Positions 61,136 through 64,000 of a stretch of DNA of 64,000 bases are shown here, piece by piece. Both the position numbers and the translations under genes were made by a program. Source of the DNA: Glyphotaelius pellucidus (lineage: Eukaryota > Arthropoda > Insecta > Trichoptera > Limnephilidae); assembly GCA_936435175.1 (NCBI GenBank), contig OW386559.1, forward strand, positions 6,002,264 to 6,066,263, given 5' to 3'. The stretch's first letter is position 1. Each line of letters opens with the position of its first letter. The notes beneath the pieces are model-generated. The model was not told the origin of the DNA. It saw only the letters and a program-made list of their open reading frames with translations, and did no database searches.

Positions 61136-61957
61136 CAGAAAAGTAATTTTTCATCGTGGTCTACGACAAAAAATAACGTTTAGAGAAAAAAATTCTGGGG
61201 TCCTAGAACTGAGAAAAAAGCTTTACTTACTAAAATAACGGCAAGGAAGATATTAGAAATAAGGGATTCCGAAAGAAGAGGTCAAACCGGTATTGTTATC
61301 CGCGCCACATGAGTGTGAGGAAGAAGTATTGTCTGGATTTAGATCAATTTGATGACTTTGGTGTAGGAGGAGCCGAAGTTTGCAGTAATCAAGTTTATTC
61401 CGAGTTTTACTGATCATATTATCGGAATAACAACTTATAAAATATTGTGTGTTTTTCCCATACTAGGAGAAGTAGATATGTACGAGAAACGAGAAGGACT
61501 CGTATTAAAAACTGACACAACATTAACTAACATTTCAATTTCTTGGATCATATATCTGTATTTATTGTGTACGTAACCACAGGTTACGTTCTTCCGTGAA
61601 TAGAATAGAGGGACGATTTCTTTTATGAAAAAATCAAGTAAGGTATTATAAAATTTCATTGAAAGGAAATTTAAGTATTATTTAGGTTAGAACTTTTCCG
61701 ACGGAATTCGATACCCAAGCTAACAATATCATTCCAGAAAATTGGGATTACCACACAACAAAGTCGTTAGTATTTCTATGCCAGAATAAATAAAATTACA
61801 CAACGTTGGTGAGAGAAGAGCTATGTTTATAAGCTCACGTGAATATTTACGTTCCAGGAACACAATTCAAATGAATACATGCTACTGGGATGTGTTTGCA
61901 CTACCGAGCCCAACAGTTTAGTTAGAATGAATACGCTTACATCAGCCTTGCATTATT
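61136..61957. other. Gene C intron 4, unassigned
   Basis: AT-rich with no recognisable coding. Near 61712-61750 a short + frame reads IIPENWDYH, faintly like gene A exon 4, but too short to call. Confidence 0.4.
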
Positions 61958-62130
61958 TGCAAATCTCCACATTTCCCACACAATCATTTTACCACACATG
62001 CATCTCAGAGATCTCATTTCTACAGCATTCAGTCTACTTTCATCCTTTCTCTGGCAGTTTCATGTCTCACTGTCATACATCAGGGTAGATACCAGCACTC
62101 CATTATGGACGGCTAGCTTCGCTTCTTTTG
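61958..62130 (-). pseudogene. RTE/BovB-like LINE RT remnant
   Basis: - strand reads EAKLAVHNGVLVSTLMYDSE, stop, then ESRLNAVEMRSLRCMCGKM, the thumb-end RT signature of RTE-like LINEs. Disabled by a stop, lacking the rest of the ORF. Confidence 0.65.
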
Positions 62131-62750
62131 ACAGTTTTTTTGTTGGCGCCAATGGCGTTCAGTCCTCCATTAATGAAGTTACCGGCATTTACCCTTCTTT
62201 TGATATCTCTATCAGTCTTCCAATCTCTCGTAAACATACTTTCAAATACTCACACAATTAATAAAATTCACAACTCAATGTGCACAACACAATTCGCCAC
62301 TATTAAGACCTTTTTGAAAGTTGATAAAATTTAAAGGCTTTATAGTATAGACCTTTGTGAGAATGAAAAATGAATCTTTCCGGTTAAACAGTTTATAAAT
62401 CTGATTGCAATGGCATTTTTAATTTGAAATTCATAAACATTGACTAAAACCTGTTTAAAAAAATCACTCTTCATGAGAATATTTTGCTCTTGTTCATCGA
62501 CTTTATTAACAATGCTGTCCTTTTCAGCGTAGAAAAGAAATAAAATTGTAATCTAAGAAAAATCGGAATTTAATAAAGCTGACAAGCATGATCGAATACC
62601 AAGTTACAAAAAGTTGTTGATGCAATGGCCGAAATGACCTCCGGCTTCTGTGTTTCATCTATCACACAACGCGATTCAACGTTGATTCAAAATATTTAAA
62701 ACCAACATTTTTATCAGTTAATGGGATTTTACAAATTGATAAAGTGTAAC

Positions 62751-63468
62751 ATTTGATTAAATGAAGACACTATGAGCGAAACTTAATCGAAAATCTGGAA
62801 ACAGAAAAATCAGAAAAAGATATTTACACCTCTGGGACTTGAACCCAGGACCTCCCTATTTAATATGGGTGGTTCTTAGTCGAAGTATGGTACAGTTAAA
62901 GGTGACTAAATTTGATATCGACGCCTTAGCTCAGTGGACAAGAGCACCCACCCGGAAAGTAGGGAGGTCCTGGGTTCGAGTCCCAGAGGTGTTGTTGACG
63001 CAACTATGTATACCTATCTATATACCTTGTTCCATTTCTCTACCCATCCTTTTGTACCACAATTACCTGTCCATACTGACAATATTACCTACCGTACAAC
63101 AATAAAATCAATATGTCAGTGAGTCTGTTAAAAGAAACTGTGCAACGAACACCATTATTCTCAAGTTTTATATAACATCGACCAGTTTTATGGAGGCTTG
63201 TGCAGTGAGTGACTTAGTGCTCCCTCAGACCCATAATATTGAGCCGAACATCAACCATAAGGGGTAAGTCAGTTTCCTTCCCCATTCATCTGTTTACCAT
63301 TCCCCATAGTTGTGTCAAGTATTCACAAGCATAACATTTTTTTAATATATTGATACAGTCCACTCCACGTGTCGCATTTGCGATAGCAGGTGTAAATATC
63401 TTTTTCTGATTTTTCTGTTTCCAGATTTTCGATTGAGTTTCGCTCATAGTGTCTTCATTTAATTAAAT
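62751..63468 (+). mobile_element. TIR element with internal tRNA-like promoter (copy 2, rearranged)
   Basis: Same inverted ends as 9163-9437. Inside, the tRNA-like unit and its spacer are inverted relative to copy 1, a reversed partial T arm (CTGGGACTTGAACCCAG, about 62832) remains on the left, and about 400 bp of unrelated sequence (63000-63390) has been gained on the right. Recombination between inverted T-arm copies would give the flip. In gene C intron 4. Confidence 0.6.
62920..62993 (+). tRNA. tRNA-like pol III head (pseudo-tRNA)
   Basis: 74 nt. Acceptor GACGCCT/AGGTGTT pairs fully if G-T pairs are allowed; D stem GCTC/GAGC; T arm CTGGG/CCCAG with TTCGAGT; A and B boxes intact. The anticodon arm (CCCAC-CCGGAAA-GTAGG) has one mismatch and C instead of T at position 33. 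Better folded than copy 1, but its place inside a repeat argues for a tRNA-derived element. Confidence 0.6.
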
Positions 63469-63686
63469 ATTACAATTTGAGGTTTTACTCATAAAATTTA
63501 AAATGAATAAAAATAATGATAAAGTGTATTCCAATAATTTAACGTTTATAGCACGAGCTTTATCCTAGTAAAGTTAAAATTAAAATGCAGCAATAAATTT
63601 GAAGAAACAATAAATTTAAAATTAAAAAAAAGTACGACGTAATTTCAGAAAGGTTTTTTTTAAACAAAAAATTGAAATCAACTTAC

Positions 63687-64000
63687 TTCCGTCAGTAGCA
63701 CGTGTGCTGTGATTATAAACACCACTCTTGTATTCCTGGAAATCAGGATAGGCAAAAAACGCTGCGGTAACTGGTCCATTGTCATAGATTTCTTTTTGGA
63801 TTTGCTGCACGTCGGCTTTGATGGAGTACGAATCTGCACCGTAATGTTTATCTTCGTCGTAGGCTATGGGGTAGCCTTCTTCGCACGTTTTATTGCAGGG
63901 GGGCGTTTTGTGAGGATTCCCGTCATCAGCTATAGTGTAAGGACGGCACCCCTCGTGCGAGTTATAATCACCTCCAGTCACTATGCCGTTTTTCACCCAA
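63687..64000 (-). CDS. Gene C exon 4, partial at window edge
   Basis: Runs off the right edge. Reads WVKNGIVTGGDYNSHEGCRP, CNKTCEEGYPIAYDEDKHYG, EIYDNGPVTAAFFAYPDF and YKSGVYNH. Donor GTAAGT (reading -) after position 63687. The phase (one base carried) matches exon 5 at 58528. It has the same shortened occluding loop as gene A. Exons 1 to 3 must lie beyond 64000. Confidence 0.85.

Noticed and set aside
61700..61765. IIPENWDYH on + resembling the gene A exon 4 segment around GWDYHNTP
   Set aside because: Nine residues without flanking cathepsin sequence or splice sites; probably chance.

Overview
ORGANISM. The window is eukaryotic, AT-rich and intron-bearing. It holds arthropod-type mobile elements (BEL/Pao, I-like LINE, Penelope-like, hAT, piggyBac-like and Harbinger-like MITEs) around a cluster of cathepsin B-like cysteine proteases. 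The clustered cathepsin B genes with a shortened occluding loop fit a sap-feeding hemipteran insect (aphid, adelgid or phylloxeran type). The insect call is fairly safe; the order is inference.

HOST GENES. Three paralogues of one five-exon cathepsin B-like gene are present. Gene A (754-12062, +) is complete: five exons join in frame to a 310-residue preproprotease with all catalytic residues. Gene B (22661-55716, +) is a broken paralogue with the same exon phases: stop in exon 1, truncated exon 2, frameshift and deletion in exon 4, and last exon about 30 kb downstream. Its ancestral upstream region lies at 15490-15870, cut off by a BEL/Pao element. Gene C (58350-64000, -) shows exons 4 and 5 only and runs off the right edge; its catalytic His position reads Gln. 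Because A and B are paralogous along introns and flanks, each serves as an empty-site control for insertions in the other.

MOBILE ELEMENTS, left to right. Inverted Penelope-like termini with hammerhead-ribozyme cores (1190-1410); a DNA transposon with about 0.5-kb TIRs and a decayed gene (5841-8250); a TIR element with an internal tRNA-like promoter (9163-9437, related copy 62751-63468); a Harbinger-like MITE (9595-10134); a piggyBac-like MITE (14902-15436); a BEL/Pao element with apparently identical 491-bp LTRs and a gag/protease deletion (16665-21681); hAT and SINE remnants; a 29-kb tandem repeat block (26411-55331); a full-length I-like LINE nested in that block (49244-54799); then LINE and Penelope-like fragments in gene C's intron (59124-62130).

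THE 29-KB BLOCK is the most unusual object. It is made of three head-to-tail units. Each has a right arm, a G-rich tract, 150-160-bp satellite C, other modules, 104-bp satellite B in two of three, and a left arm that is the inverted repeat of the right arm. Units meet at (TA)n tracts. The block as a whole begins with a right arm and ends with a left arm, and it splits an old non-LTR endonuclease fragment in gene B's intron 4. No transposase or polymerase is visible inside apart from the nested LINE, so it looks like a giant non-autonomous, long-TIR, (TA)n-associated element that has amplified like a satellite.
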